Assembly (NCBI GenBank): GCA_020403265.1 | Contig: JADBXZ010000002.1 | Coordinates: 124,001 to 188,000 of the forward strand | DNA from: Bacteroidota bacterium | GTDB lineage: Bacteria; Bacteroidota; Bacteroidia; B-17B0; Aurantibacillaceae | Length of the DNA stretch: 64,000 nucleotides | Direction: 5' to 3' | In this document: positions 45,892-54,654 of the stretch, in pieces | Layout: the number at the start of each line of letters is the position of its first letter | How positions within the stretch are numbered: the stretch's first letter is position 1 | The notes under the pieces: model-generated | Databases searched by the model: none | Told to the model about the DNA's origin: nothing | Seen by the model: only the letters and a program-made list of their open reading frames with translations | Position numbers and translations under genes: made by a program

Positions 45892-46767
45892 TTAACTTTT
45901 CTTAAATGGATATATTAATTGACCTAAAAAACTTTTTGGAACATTATTGTTTTCAACACCCAAAATTGGAGACTTATCTTTGGGTAGATAAAAATATCCA
46001 AATAATAAATCCCAGATGTTAAGGATAGAGGCGTAGTTGACCCCATATTTATTGGGGATATTTTTGGCATGATGCCACGCATGTGTTTCAGGTGTGTTTA
46101 TAATGTAATTTAGAATGCCCCATTTTACTTTGATGTTACAATGTGTGAAAAATCCCCATACATTTTGAACAGTAATTTGAAATAGAAAATAATCTACAAC
46201 GCTATAACCAATCATTGCAAATGGAAGGTAAATAATTGGTTTGAACACACACATTTCTAGAAAGTGAAAATGCCTTGTAGACGCGGCGCCTAATTCTTCC
46301 TGGGCATGATGAATTTTATGAAATTTCCATAGGAAATTTGAGCGATGTAATAGAATGTGTGCTATGAACTCGCAAAAATCTTGAATCAAAAACATGATTA
46401 GCACTTGAAATAAAGGATTCCATGTTTTGATATCCACTATCGTTAATGAATTAATATTGAATAAGCTCAAAAATTTAAGAAAAATAAATTCACTTACGGC
46501 ACATAAAGCAAAGAATCCAAGCGCGTAAATAAGTAGGTCGTTAAATAATACGTAAAATGTATCTTGCCAAAAAAATTTACGATTTAACAAGCCATGTTTT
46601 CTTTGTTTGGGTAAAATTACTTCAAGAAAAAAGCAAAATAAATAAGCAAGTAATACGCAATAATAAACATTGGTGAAAGATGGATTTTTCAAATTATGTT
46701 TAACGAAAGCAACAAATGCTAATTGTTGGTTTTGAAACTCAGAAATTATTTCATTAATAAACGGCAT
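45892..46767 (-). CDS. Sterol desaturase/fatty acid hydroxylase-family membrane protein
   Basis: The 291-residue polytopic membrane protein has the di-iron histidine clusters of the fatty acid hydroxylase superfamily: H137-ILL-H141, H150-KI-HH154, an intermediate RHFHFLE, and H229-AW-HH233. These enzymes use a non-haem di-iron centre to hydroxylate or desaturate lipids. The substrate cannot be told; sterol is only the name of the superfamily. It lies 48 nt downstream of a riboswitch-controlled T9SS cargo gene on the same strand and may be co-transcribed with it. Confidence 0.9.
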   Translation of the reverse strand: MPFINEIISEFQNQQLAFVAFVKHNLKNPSFTNVYYCVLLAYLFCFFLEVILPKQRKHGLLNRKFFWQDTFYVLFNDLLIYALGFFALCAVSEFIFLKFLSLFNINSLTIVDIKTWNPLFQVLIMFLIQDFCEFIAHILLHRSNFLWKFHKIHHAQEELGAASTRHFHFLEMCVFKPIIYLPFAMIGYSVVDYFLFQITVQNVWGFFTHCNIKVKWGILNYIINTPETHAWHHAKNIPNKYGVNYASILNIWDLLFGYFYLPKDKSPILGVENNNVPKSFLGQLIYPFKKS

Positions 46768-46815
46768 TAATCAATTTTAACAAAAATACTGTTTCTTAGA
46801 TTATTTTAAAAGCAT

Positions 46816-47796
46816 TCAATATATAATCACTTTTCTTGAAAATTTAACGGATCTATAAAAAAAATCGGCAAAGTATAAACCAGCACATAACCCTTCAATT
46901 TTTATTTCATGTGATGGTTCTATGAAAGTCCTTTTAACACAAAGCCCAATTGAATTTAACAGCTCAATTTGCACAGGGGTTTGATTAAGGTTTTTTACAA
47001 TTAATGTAGAATGTGTTTGTGAAAATTGAATGTTTGCGTTTAGTTTTTCAAATTCTACAATATTCACGGGTTGTTGATTTATAACTCCTATTGCATCTAA
47101 ATCAAAGCCTCCGCTGGCAAATGGTGTAGTAAAGGGGTCGTTAATTACTTGGTTGTTTTTATCTAAAGTTTTATTATTACAACTCAAACATCCAACAACA
47201 TCTTTAATTTTAACATGCGTAATGGCATTAATATTCAGTTGTAAGTTCCCTGCCAATTCTTGCAAATCAAAAGGTGTGCCATAGTTAGCAATGTACTTTC
47301 CTGCCAAGTTGTTTAATTTGGAGGCATCTAAAACGGCATCAAAGGGACCAACTTGAGTTAGTGTTGGTGTGTTAGAGGTAGGCGGAAAAGTAAAATAATT
47401 AATCCCGTCACTGCTTACAGATACGGTTGCTAACTCTAAAAACCCTGGAAGAAAGGCATTTTCAAAAACACAAAAATCAACACCTGGTCCGTTGATAATA
47501 GGCGAATTAAACGTAAGAATGGCTTCACCACCATCCCCTAAACTCACAACGCCCGAACCATCAGCGGCGCCGATTACCAGACTGGAGTCGCCGGTATTCG
47601 TTAAGCCTAAACTAGTGTTTGTAATATCTTGATATCCTCTATTGATTTTACACGAAGCTGCCCAAGATTTAATAATTGAACTATCCTTATGAATGGCATT
47701 ATTGCCTGCAATTCCAACTTGCGGATGAAATTGTGCATTAGCTAATAGAGCGATTAGTTGAAAAAGTAAAAGCGTATTTTTTTTTGTAAAACTCAT
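46816..47796 (-). CDS. T9SS type A surface protein under a cobalamin riboswitch
   Basis: The ATG at 47796 gives a signal peptide (MSFTKKNTLLLFQLIALLANAQ), better than one nine codons upstream. The 326-residue protein has an all-beta domain with LGDGGEAILTFNSPIINGPGVD, FCVFENAF and PFASGGFDLDAIGVIN, followed by a type A sorting tail (IELLNSIGLCVKRTF, ending FSRKVIIY). Proteins with this 'GGFDLDA(V/I)GVIN' domain are, to my recollection, often encoded next to cobalamin (B12) TonB receptors in Bacteroidota. The leader of this gene contains a cobalamin riboswitch, which directly supports a role in B12 capture or binding at the surface. The biochemical function remains unproven. Confidence 0.82.
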   Translation of the reverse strand: MSFTKKNTLLLFQLIALLANAQFHPQVGIAGNNAIHKDSSIIKSWAASCKINRGYQDITNTSLGLTNTGDSSLVIGAADGSGVVSLGDGGEAILTFNSPIINGPGVDFCVFENAFLPGFLELATVSVSSDGINYFTFPPTSNTPTLTQVGPFDAVLDASKLNNLAGKYIANYGTPFDLQELAGNLQLNINAITHVKIKDVVGCLSCNNKTLDKNNQVINDPFTTPFASGGFDLDAIGVINQQPVNIVEFEKLNANIQFSQTHSTLIVKNLNQTPVQIELLNSIGLCVKRTFIEPSHEIKIEGLCAGLYFADFFYRSVKFSRKVIIY

Positions 47797-47849
47797 GTAC
47801 CAAAACGATACATTACTAAACAAACAATGAATTTTGTTTGCAACTGTTG

Positions 47850-47972
47850 CTGTACCGCGAGCAATAGTTTTTGCTAAACTTAAGTATCCCGACTTAGTAG
47901 TATTACTTTACGGTTGCGCGCCAGCTCTTGATTTTCACAAGATTCCTTAAAATGTTAGCAGCACAAAGCTAT
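47850..47972 (-). promoter_or_regulatory. Cobalamin (B12) riboswitch
   Basis: On the minus strand the leader contains the conserved cobalamin-riboswitch core in the right order. GGAATC comes first, then the P4 hairpin CTTGTGAAAATCAAG (arms CTTG/CAAG, consensus GGTGNAAATCC region). The B12-box equivalent GCGCGCAACCGTAA at 47908-47921 follows (consensus GCCCGCAACTGTAA), and AAGTCGGGATAC ends near 47884 (consensus AGTCAGGATAC). The switch lies between ribH and the T9SS gene and would shut expression down when cobalamin is plentiful. The 3' part includes possible pairing segments (TTGCT/AGCAA and GCAAC/GTTGC) for the expression platform. Exact ends are approximate. Confidence 0.86.
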
Positions 47973-47976
47973 TAAA

Positions 47977-48516
47977 TTATTCCTGATCTTCAAAATCAGC
48001 TGTTTGTTCGTTTTCGTAGGTGCTTAATAGTTTGTTTTGAAGTGAAATCATTTTAACAGCGGTTATAGCCGCTTCATGACCTTTGTTGCCATGCTTTCCG
48101 CCTGCTCTATCAAGTGCTTGTTGTAAATTGTCGGTAGTTAATACGCCAAAAATACATGGTGTATCATAACTTGTATTTAATGTTGTTAACCCTTGTGTTA
48201 CAGCGCTACAAATGTAATCAAAGTGTTTTGTTTCTCCTTGTATTACACATCCTATTGCAATTAGAGCATCGGGCATTTCCATATCAAGTATTAATTTTGA
48301 TCCGGCAACTAATTCAAATGCGCCCGGCACTTGATGTATATGGATATTTACCGAAGCAATCCCAAGTTCAATCAATTTTTCTTTAGCACCATTCATTAAG
48401 GGCACAGTTACTTCTTCATTCCATTCAGCATAAACAATTGATATAACTTCGTTCCCGGTAATATTAAATTGACTGCTGCCTTTTACGATTGATAAATTGT
48501 TGTTTTGTGTGGCCAT
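47977..48516 (-). CDS. ribH: 6,7-dimethyl-8-ribityllumazine synthase
   Basis: RibH condenses 5-amino-6-ribitylaminouracil with 3,4-dihydroxy-2-butanone 4-phosphate to lumazine, the substrate of RibE. The 179-residue product has the family motifs VYAEWNEEVTVPLMNGA, HQVPGAFELV, GCVIQGETKHFDYI and GVLTTDNLQQALDRAGGKHGNKG. It assembles as a large capsid-like or pentameric form in relatives. It lies directly downstream of a terminator for the TPR gene and just upstream of the cobalamin riboswitch. Any functional link to the riboswitch-controlled gene is not shown. Confidence 0.96.
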   Translation of the reverse strand: MATQNNNLSIVKGSSQFNITGNEVISIVYAEWNEEVTVPLMNGAKEKLIELGIASVNIHIHQVPGAFELVAGSKLILDMEMPDALIAIGCVIQGETKHFDYICSAVTQGLTTLNTSYDTPCIFGVLTTDNLQQALDRAGGKHGNKGHEAAITAVKMISLQNKLLSTYENEQTADFEDQE

Positions 48517-48532
48517 ATAAATAAGTTAGAAT

Positions 48533-48565
48533 AAAAAAAGGCTGACCTTGAGTCAACCTTTTTTG
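48533..48565 (-). terminator. Rho-independent terminator of the TPR gene
   Basis: An imperfect hairpin with arms AAAAAAGG-TGAC and GTCA-CCTTTTTT (one mismatch) and a 5-nt loop lies 16 nt past the TPR gene stop, leftward direction. The T run on the minus strand supports termination before ribH. Confidence 0.72.
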
Positions 48566-48580
48566 AAGTTTTCAAAGAGT

Positions 48581-49327
48581 TTATAAATTTCCTAGTGCTT
48601 TAAGTCTGGCAATTTCTTTGTCAGCATCCTTTCCTTCGTCTGAACGATAATATTCTTTTTTGATGCGCTCAAATATCTCGATAGATTGCGCAAACTGGTT
48701 TTTTAATTCGTAACCAAATGCTGCTTTTTTTAAGTAAAATGGAGCTGTAAACGAGTTACGACTTTTATCAGCTGCTTTTAAGTAATAATTAATTGCGTCA
48801 TCTGTATTTTTTAATTCCATATAACAATCACCAATAGCACCAACAGCTATAGGAGCAACGATTTCATCATTGCCATTAAACTGTTTTAAATGTTCAATTG
48901 CATCTTGATATTTACCTGTACGTAACAAACAAATACCAGCGCAGTAATGAGCTAAACTACCTTGTTTAGTTGAACTAAATTCTTCTGCAATTTGTAAAAA
49001 ACCCATCATTTGCTTTTGACCACTAGGCGCCATTACTGGCACACCACCGTTTAAAGCAATGTTAAAGCTGTCTTTTTCAAAGTAATTTTGTGCCCAAAAC
49101 ATTTCGTTAGAAGCAAGTTTTTCTTGTTCGGGTAAGTGGTAAAATTTATAGTAAACAACAGCTACAAGCAGTAAAAGAAAACCACCACCGATGTACTGCA
49201 CAGCTTTTTTATTGTTTTCATAAAACAATTGTATACCTTGTAAACTAGGGTCTACAGCCTTTTTTGCTGTACTACTTTCTTCAACAACAGTTTCTTCTAC
49301 AGTTGTTTCATTATTCAATTCAGACAT
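48581..49327 (-). CDS. Membrane-anchored tetratricopeptide-repeat protein (YfgM-like)
   Basis: The ATG at 49327 is chosen over 49381 because the upstream 18 codons are not conserved-looking and lie near the start region of recF. The 248-residue protein has an acidic cytoplasmic N-terminus, a membrane helix (YIGGGFLLLLVAVVYYKFYHL, about 47-67), and a periplasmic TPR region of about 180 residues (LAHYCAGICLLRTGKYQDAIEHL, GAIGDCYMELKNTDDAINYYLKAA). This matches the YfgM/TPR_21 design, ancillary to periplasmic protein folding, but a specific function is not established. It is divergent from recF. Confidence 0.85.
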   Translation of the reverse strand: MSELNNETTVEETVVEESSTAKKAVDPSLQGIQLFYENNKKAVQYIGGGFLLLLVAVVYYKFYHLPEQEKLASNEMFWAQNYFEKDSFNIALNGGVPVMAPSGQKQMMGFLQIAEEFSSTKQGSLAHYCAGICLLRTGKYQDAIEHLKQFNGNDEIVAPIAVGAIGDCYMELKNTDDAINYYLKAADKSRNSFTAPFYLKKAAFGYELKNQFAQSIEIFERIKKEYYRSDEGKDADKEIARLKALGNL

Positions 49328-49409
49328 TGCTTTCAAAAAATTAGTCAGCGAAGATAAGATTTTTTTATAAAAAAGAAGCACTTAGCATTAAAAAAGCACA
49401 ATTTTGGCT

Positions 49410-49417
49410 TAATTTTG
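49410..49417 (+). promoter_or_regulatory. Candidate -7 element for recF
   Basis: TAATTTTG (TANNTTTG) lies 10 nt before the recF ATG. No TTG at the expected -33 distance. Confidence 0.35.
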
Positions 49418-49427
49418 CCACAAAATA

Positions 49428-50504
49428 ATGTATCTAAACAGTTTAACCTTATTAAATTTTAAAAATTACGAGCATTTTGAGGGTAGTTTTTCACGTAAAC
49501 TGAATTGTTTTGTTGGTCAAAATGGTATCGGTAAAACCAATTTATTAGATGCCATTCATTATTTAGCCTTTAGTAAAAGTTATTTTAATACTGTAGACAG
49601 CCAAAACATTAGGCATAGTGAACCGTTTTTTATGATTCAAGGCGTTTTCGAAAAGAATAATGAACCGGTTGAGTTGCAATGCAGCGTAAAAAGGAATCAA
49701 AAAAAGGTGTTTAAACGTAATCAGCTTGAATATGAGAAGTTAAGTGACCACATAGGGTTTATACCTGTTGTAATGATCTCGCCGGCAGATAACGAATTAA
49801 TATACGAATCAAGTGAAATTCGAAGGAAATTCATAGACGCTATTATTTCTCAATACGACAGGTACTATCTCGACCAACTCGTTCAATATACTCATGTGTT
49901 AAAACAAAGGAATGCCTTATTAAGGAATTTTTTTGAGCAAAACTACTATGATAAGGAAACTCTTGATATTTGGACGGAACAATTGATAAATTATGGTATT
50001 AAAATTGTTGAAACCAGAAAGTCTTTCTTGAAAGAGTTTCAACCATTATTCAATAAAAATTATGAATTTATTAGTTTAAGTAAAGAGGATGTCTCCCTTA
50101 ATTATTTGAATAGTGTTAAAGGTGATTTTAAGCATGAGTTGGAAAATTGCCTTGCAAAGGATCGGATGTTAAACTATACGAGCGTTGGACCACACAAAGA
50201 TGATTTGGAATTTGTAATTAATGGATTCCCACTTAAAAAGTTTGCCAGTCAGGGTCAACAAAAAAGTTTTTTATTGGCTTTAAAGTTGGCACAATATGAG
50301 TTTATTAAAGTAAAAAAGTCTGTTAGTCCTTTATTGTTATTGGATGATATTTATGATAAGCTGGATGAATTAAGATTTAACAGGTTAATTGAGTTGGTTG
50401 GCGGTAATGAATTTGGGCAGGTGTTTATAACTGATACACATCCAGAGAGGATACATCATTTGATGAAAAATAAATCAGTAGAAAATAAAGTGTTTGAATT
50501 TTAG
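49428..50504 (+). CDS. recF: DNA replication and repair protein RecF
   Basis: RecF is an SMC-like ATPase that helps RecO and RecR load RecA at single-strand gaps. The 358-residue product begins MYLNSLTLLNFKNYEHFEGSF and has Walker A GQNGIGKTN at 30-38. It also has the family YLAFSKSYFN and MISPADNELIYESSEIRRKFID motifs, Walker B LLLLDDIYDKLDE and the signature FASQGQQKSFLLALKLAQ. It runs head-on into cmk with a 4-nt overlap of the two stops. Confidence 0.96.
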   Translation: MYLNSLTLLNFKNYEHFEGSFSRKLNCFVGQNGIGKTNLLDAIHYLAFSKSYFNTVDSQNIRHSEPFFMIQGVFEKNNEPVELQCSVKRNQKKVFKRNQLEYEKLSDHIGFIPVVMISPADNELIYESSEIRRKFIDAIISQYDRYYLDQLVQYTHVLKQRNALLRNFFEQNYYDKETLDIWTEQLINYGIKIVETRKSFLKEFQPLFNKNYEFISLSKEDVSLNYLNSVKGDFKHELENCLAKDRMLNYTSVGPHKDDLEFVINGFPLKKFASQGQQKSFLLALKLAQYEFIKVKKSVSPLLLLDDIYDKLDELRFNRLIELVGGNEFGQVFITDTHPERIHHLMKNKSVENKVFEF

Positions 50505-51205
50505 ACCTTATCTAAAACCAATTGCATGTCAGCAATTAATTTTATTACGTACTCAATTTGTTGTTCTCTAGAAAGATCGGTATTATCCAAAACAATTGCA
50601 TCCTTTGCTTTGGTCAGAGGATTTTCTTTTCGATGTGTATCATCGTAATCACGAGACATTAAATTTTGCTTAACTTCTTCATGTGTAAAATATTGGCCTT
50701 TACTTTGTAATTCGTCTTGCCGTCTCTGAGCTCTTACATCATAGTCTGCAGTCATAAATAATTTTAACTCAGCATGAGGGAAAACATTGGTGCCAATATC
50801 TCTGCCATCTAAAACAACAGCTTTGTTTTTTCCCATTAAGCGTTGTAAAGCAACCATTTTTTCTCTTACGGCTTTAATGCTGCTTATTTTGCTCACAACA
50901 TCGTTCACTTGCATTGTGCGAATGTCTTTTTCAACATTGACTCCGTTTAAAAGTGTTTCGGATGTTTTTGTATGAGGATTAAATGAAAATGCTACATCAA
51001 TGTTGTTTAACTGTGCAGTTAATTCATTTTCATTAATTTTTGAATTACTATCGATGAGTTGATTTTGAAGTGCGTAAACCGCTACTGCTCTGTACATAGC
51101 GCCGGTATCAATATAATTGTAGCCAAGTTTTTGAGCCAAAGCTTTGGCAAGGGTGCTTTTGCCGCAACTACTATAACCATCTATTGCTATTGTTATTTTT
51201 TGCAC
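50501..51205 (-). CDS. cmk: Cytidylate kinase
   Basis: The 234-residue enzyme phosphorylates CMP and dCMP. It has the P-loop GYSSCGKST at 10-18, YIDTGAMYRAVAVYAL, the central DGRDIGTNVFPHAELKLFM and the lid RRQDELQ region, as in the Cmk family. A TTTGT-type promoter is not evident. The stop overlaps recF convergently by 4 nt. Confidence 0.96.
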   Translation of the reverse strand: MQKITIAIDGYSSCGKSTLAKALAQKLGYNYIDTGAMYRAVAVYALQNQLIDSNSKINENELTAQLNNIDVAFSFNPHTKTSETLLNGVNVEKDIRTMQVNDVVSKISSIKAVREKMVALQRLMGKNKAVVLDGRDIGTNVFPHAELKLFMTADYDVRAQRRQDELQSKGQYFTHEEVKQNLMSRDYDDTHRKENPLTKAKDAIVLDNTDLSREQQIEYVIKLIADMQLVLDKV

Positions 51206-51251
51206 CGTTTAAAATTAGTAATTTTAACCGCATTAAACAAACCAAATTGTT

Positions 51252-52586
51252 ATGACGAAAATACTTGTTATCGGTGCCGGCAGATCAGCAACAACACTTA
51301 TTTCTTATTTATTAAAACATGCCGAAGGTCATAACTGGAAGATAACAGTGGCAGACATGGATGTTAAGTTAGCCGAACAAAAAGTTAATGGTCATCTTAA
51401 TGGAGACGCCATTTCATTTGACATAGAAAACGAGCAGAAAAGACAAGATGTTATTTCTTCTCATGATTTTATTATCTCAATGCTTCCGGCATTTATGCAC
51501 ATGCCTGTAGCGTTGGATTGTTTGGCGTTAAATAAGCACCTTGCAACAGCAAGTTACGTGAGTCAGGAGATGAAATCTTTGCACGAAACTGCGAAACAGA
51601 AAAAACTATTGTTTTTAAACGAGTGTGGTTTAGATCCGGGAATTGATCATGCCAGTGCTATGAAGCTAATTCATGAGGTAGAGAATAGTGGAGGAAAAGT
51701 TATTTCATTTAAATCTTATTGTGGTGGTTTAGTGGCTCCTGAGAGTAACACTAATCCGTGGGGGTATAAATTTAGTTGGAACCCTCGTAATGTTGTTTTG
51801 GCCGGACAAAGCACGGCGCAGTATTTACAGAACGGCGAAACCAAATTTATTCCTTATAACCGTTTGTTTAAACAAATAGAAACAATTGAAGTAACCGGAT
51901 TTGGAAAGTTTGATGCATATGCCAACAGAGATAGTTTGAGTTACATCGATGTTTATGGTTTAGATGAAATTAAAACCATGCTGCGTGGAACCTTGCGCCA
52001 GCAAAATTACTGTAAGGCCTGGCATGTATTTGTTCAACTTGGTTTAACCGATGATAGCGCTGCACTTACAGATTTAAATCTTAACACATATGAAGATTTA
52101 GTTAAGGCTTTTTTACCACAGTCAAAAGGAACTCTAAAAGAACGTTTAGCAAATTTTATTGGCGCTGATTGGGATAGCGAAATTGAAGTAATGCTTGACT
52201 ACCTGGAGATACTTACAAAAAAGCCTTTAATTTTGAATAAAGTTAGCGCTGCAAAACACTTACAAGCTTTGTTGGAAGAAAAGTGGAAACTGGAAAAAGG
52301 TGATAAAGATATGATCGTGATGCAGCATTTGTTTGAGTGTTTAAATTCAAAAGGAGAGAAGTTCAAAATTGTTTCCTCTTTAGTTGTGAAGGGAGATGAT
52401 CCGGTTAATACTGCAATGTCAAAAACCGTAGGGTTACCATTAGCTATTTGTGTTAAAAATTTCTTAACCGGTGTTTTTGCGGAACATGGTGTTGTTGTGC
52501 CAACAACAGAAAAAATTTATACTCCTTTGCTAAAAGAGCTTGAAGCATATGGTATTTGTTTTGAAGAAACTTCAATCAACGTGTAA
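51252..52586 (+). CDS. Saccharopine dehydrogenase-family (LYS9-like) oxidoreductase
   Basis: The 444-residue protein has an N-terminal Rossmann fold (KILVIGAGRSATTLISYLL), the middle MLPAFMHMPVALDCL and NECGLDPGIDHASAMKLI motifs of the saccharopine-reductase type, and a C-terminal dimerisation half (SYCGGLVAPESNTNPWGYKFSWNPRNVV). Lys9-type enzymes convert saccharopine and lysine-pathway intermediates; the in vivo substrate in Bacteroidota is not settled. The gene is convergent with a cupin gene, overlapping by 11 nt. Confidence 0.9.
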   Translation: MTKILVIGAGRSATTLISYLLKHAEGHNWKITVADMDVKLAEQKVNGHLNGDAISFDIENEQKRQDVISSHDFIISMLPAFMHMPVALDCLALNKHLATASYVSQEMKSLHETAKQKKLLFLNECGLDPGIDHASAMKLIHEVENSGGKVISFKSYCGGLVAPESNTNPWGYKFSWNPRNVVLAGQSTAQYLQNGETKFIPYNRLFKQIETIEVTGFGKFDAYANRDSLSYIDVYGLDEIKTMLRGTLRQQNYCKAWHVFVQLGLTDDSAALTDLNLNTYEDLVKAFLPQSKGTLKERLANFIGADWDSEIEVMLDYLEILTKKPLILNKVSAAKHLQALLEEKWKLEKGDKDMIVMQHLFECLNSKGEKFKIVSSLVVKGDDPVNTAMSKTVGLPLAICVKNFLTGVFAEHGVVVPTTEKIYTPLLKELEAYGICFEETSINV

Positions 52587-53061
52587 GTTCTTTTATAATC
52601 ATTGCGTGTTGAGGAAATTGTTCCATTAATAATTTTTGATCTGCCAATTCAAAATCTGCAAAATCAAATCCCGGACAAACTGTACACCCAACAAAGCTAA
52701 ATTGGCCATTTTCAAAGACTCTGCTGGCAAACCAGGTGTTAGATTTTACAGTATATTGAAAGGTTTCGCCTTCTTTTAAGTTATTACCTATTCGAGTTTT
52801 TATTAATTCTCCATTTTGATGAAGTTCAATTACCTCTAGCGTATCTCCACAGTAAAAATGCCACATCTCATCACTTTTTATTTTGTGAAATGCAGAAAAG
52901 TTATTCTTTTCTATTAAGAAGTAAATCCCTGTTGAATTATTTCTTTTGCCTTGCAATTCATCAAAATACGTAATCACATTACTGCGGTAAGTTTCTTTAT
53001 AATAGCCACCCTCTGGATGTGGTAACATTTTAAATTGTTGCACTAAAAAATCTACTGTCAT
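52576..53061 (-). CDS. Cupin-fold protein (DUF985/cupin_5)
   Basis: The 161-residue protein matches the cupin_5/DUF985 family: PHPEGGYYKETYR near the start, TGIYFLIEKNNFSAFHKIKSDEMWHFYCGD and SNTWFASRVFENGQFSFVGCTVCPGFDF. The fold is a beta-barrel that could bind a metal or sugar-type ligand; the function is unknown. It starts by overlapping the stop of the serine hydrolase gene (ATGA), making it the last gene of the XRE-regulated operon. Confidence 0.88.
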   Translation of the reverse strand: MTVDFLVQQFKMLPHPEGGYYKETYRSNVITYFDELQGKRNNSTGIYFLIEKNNFSAFHKIKSDEMWHFYCGDTLEVIELHQNGELIKTRIGNNLKEGETFQYTVKSNTWFASRVFENGQFSFVGCTVCPGFDFADFELADQKLLMEQFPQHAMIIKELTR

Positions 53062-54461
53062 TTTTTTAAATAATTATAAATTGAAATAGGTAGCGCATCT
53101 GTTTCCGCACTGCTATTGGTTAATACAATAAATCCCGTGTTTTTATCTTTAATTAAACCAATAAAACTACTGAATCCTCCTGTGGCGCCATTGTGCCAAA
53201 TTAATTCGGCGTCTGTTTTCCGTTTAATGAAGTGCCAAGCTAATGCAATTTTTTTACCGGAATCAAAGGTTGCCGAATGTTCAATTTGTTTTTGAGCTGT
53301 GTTTTGTAAGTTACTTTTAACATAGAGCATCATATCAAAAGGCGTGGAATAGATAGCTCCCGCAGCTTCCATCCCTTTAAATTGCCAATTCAATACATTA
53401 GTTCCATTTTCATATCCGGGCAATATGTTAACTGGTTTTATGTTTTGCACACCGGTGTTTGTCATTTTTAATGGTTCACATATTTTTTGTTTGACTAAAT
53501 CCGAGAAAGATTGTTTATAAACATTTTCTAAAATAATGCCAAGTAAGCCCATGCCGAGATTAGAGTATTCGCAGTTAGTGCCGGGTGTAACGCTCAACTT
53601 AAATTCCTTTATGAAATCTAATAAGGATTCGTTAGTGTAATTACTGTAAGGATTTTTAAGATCAAACTCTTTTTGCGAGAATAAGTTTTCAGGCTGTCTT
53701 GGCAATCCACTTGTATGGTTAGCAAGATGTTTAACAAGTATGGGTTGTTTATTAAACTCTAAATTTTTATAATTTCCTTTTAGGTAAAGCCGAATATCGT
53801 CGTCCAGTTTAAGTTTATTTTCTGAAACTGCTTGTGCCAATAGGTTCCCGCAAAACGTTTTGGTGATGGAGCCTATTTCAAACAACGAGGTTTGGCTTGG
53901 AAGTATTTTGCTGTCTTTTTTTTCTTCTCCGTAATTGTAAAAATAAACACTATCATTTTTTATAATACCAATGCATAAAGCATTATGGTCGGGGTTTTGC
54001 ATGTATGGCTTAACTAACCTGTCTATTGTTGTGTCAAGCGTTGATTGTTTTTTATTATCTGACAGATAAAATTCACGTTTAGGTTTTGCCTTTTTAGGAA
54101 ATGGAACAAATGTGAATCCATCAATTTCAGAATTAGAATTTAAAGTGATTGTCAGTTGTAAACTATCCTCTTTAAAAAGATAACTATAAATAAAATCAGT
54201 GTTTTCTGATTTGACTAATCGGTAATTAATGCATTCACCGTAGTTTTTATAGATTTGGTTTTCAAGGAAATTGGTAATTTCCTTTTCCGGTAATTGCTTT
54301 TTAGCTTCGCTGCTCAGTAAAGCGTATACTTGTTTGTATGCGGTGACATTATAAAATTTAGTGAAGTTGGCTATTACATCATTCACCTTGGTTTGGCTAT
54401 TCATGTTAAAACAAATAAGCCAAGCAATTGCTAGTACGCTTAATTTTTTTCGATTAATCAT
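53058..54461 (-). CDS. Serine hydrolase (class C beta-lactamase/DD-peptidase type) with DUF3887 N-terminus
   Basis: The ATG at 54461 gives a signal peptide (KKLSVLAIAWLICFNMNSQ). A DUF3887-like domain (about 25-120) precedes a beta-lactamase-family domain with Ser198-Ile-Thr-Lys201 (SxxK), Tyr299-Ser-Asn301 (YxN) and HNGATGG (the HxG equivalent of KTG). Such enzymes act on beta-lactams, peptidoglycan peptides or other esters/amides; which one is not clear. The start overlaps the XRE gene by 8 nt and the stop overlaps the cupin gene by 4 nt, so expression is tied to the XRE regulator. Confidence 0.9.
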   Translation of the reverse strand: MINRKKLSVLAIAWLICFNMNSQTKVNDVIANFTKFYNVTAYKQVYALLSSEAKKQLPEKEITNFLENQIYKNYGECINYRLVKSENTDFIYSYLFKEDSLQLTITLNSNSEIDGFTFVPFPKKAKPKREFYLSDNKKQSTLDTTIDRLVKPYMQNPDHNALCIGIIKNDSVYFYNYGEEKKDSKILPSQTSLFEIGSITKTFCGNLLAQAVSENKLKLDDDIRLYLKGNYKNLEFNKQPILVKHLANHTSGLPRQPENLFSQKEFDLKNPYSNYTNESLLDFIKEFKLSVTPGTNCEYSNLGMGLLGIILENVYKQSFSDLVKQKICEPLKMTNTGVQNIKPVNILPGYENGTNVLNWQFKGMEAAGAIYSTPFDMMLYVKSNLQNTAQKQIEHSATFDSGKKIALAWHFIKRKTDAELIWHNGATGGFSSFIGLIKDKNTGFIVLTNSSAETDALPISIYNYLKK

Positions 54462-54654
54462 TTTTTTCCAGTTCAAAAATTTCATTTACACTAATTTTAA
54501 ATATCCTTGCCAATTTTAAAGCCAATACCGTGCTTGGTACAAATTTGTTACTCTCAATGGCGTTAATAGTTTGTCTGCTTACAGCAATTTTTTGTGCCAG
54601 TTCCTCTTGTGTTAAATTAAGTTTGGCTCTTTCTACTTTAATGTTATTTTTCAT
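54454..54654 (-). CDS. XRE/Cro-family HTH regulator, compact (YozG-like)
   Basis: The 66-residue protein is a bare helix-turn-helix: IKVERAKLNLTQEELAQKIAV, SRQTINAIESNKFVPS (recognition helix) and TVLALKLARIFKISVNEIFELE. It is the size of YozG/YgzD-like small Cro regulators, which often control a neighbouring membrane protein. Its operon promoter region (55058-55172) holds a tandem palindrome matching a dimer binding site. It overlaps the membrane protein gene upstream by 11 nt and the serine hydrolase downstream by 8 nt. Confidence 0.93.
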   Translation of the reverse strand: MKNNIKVERAKLNLTQEELAQKIAVSRQTINAIESNKFVPSTVLALKLARIFKISVNEIFELEKND

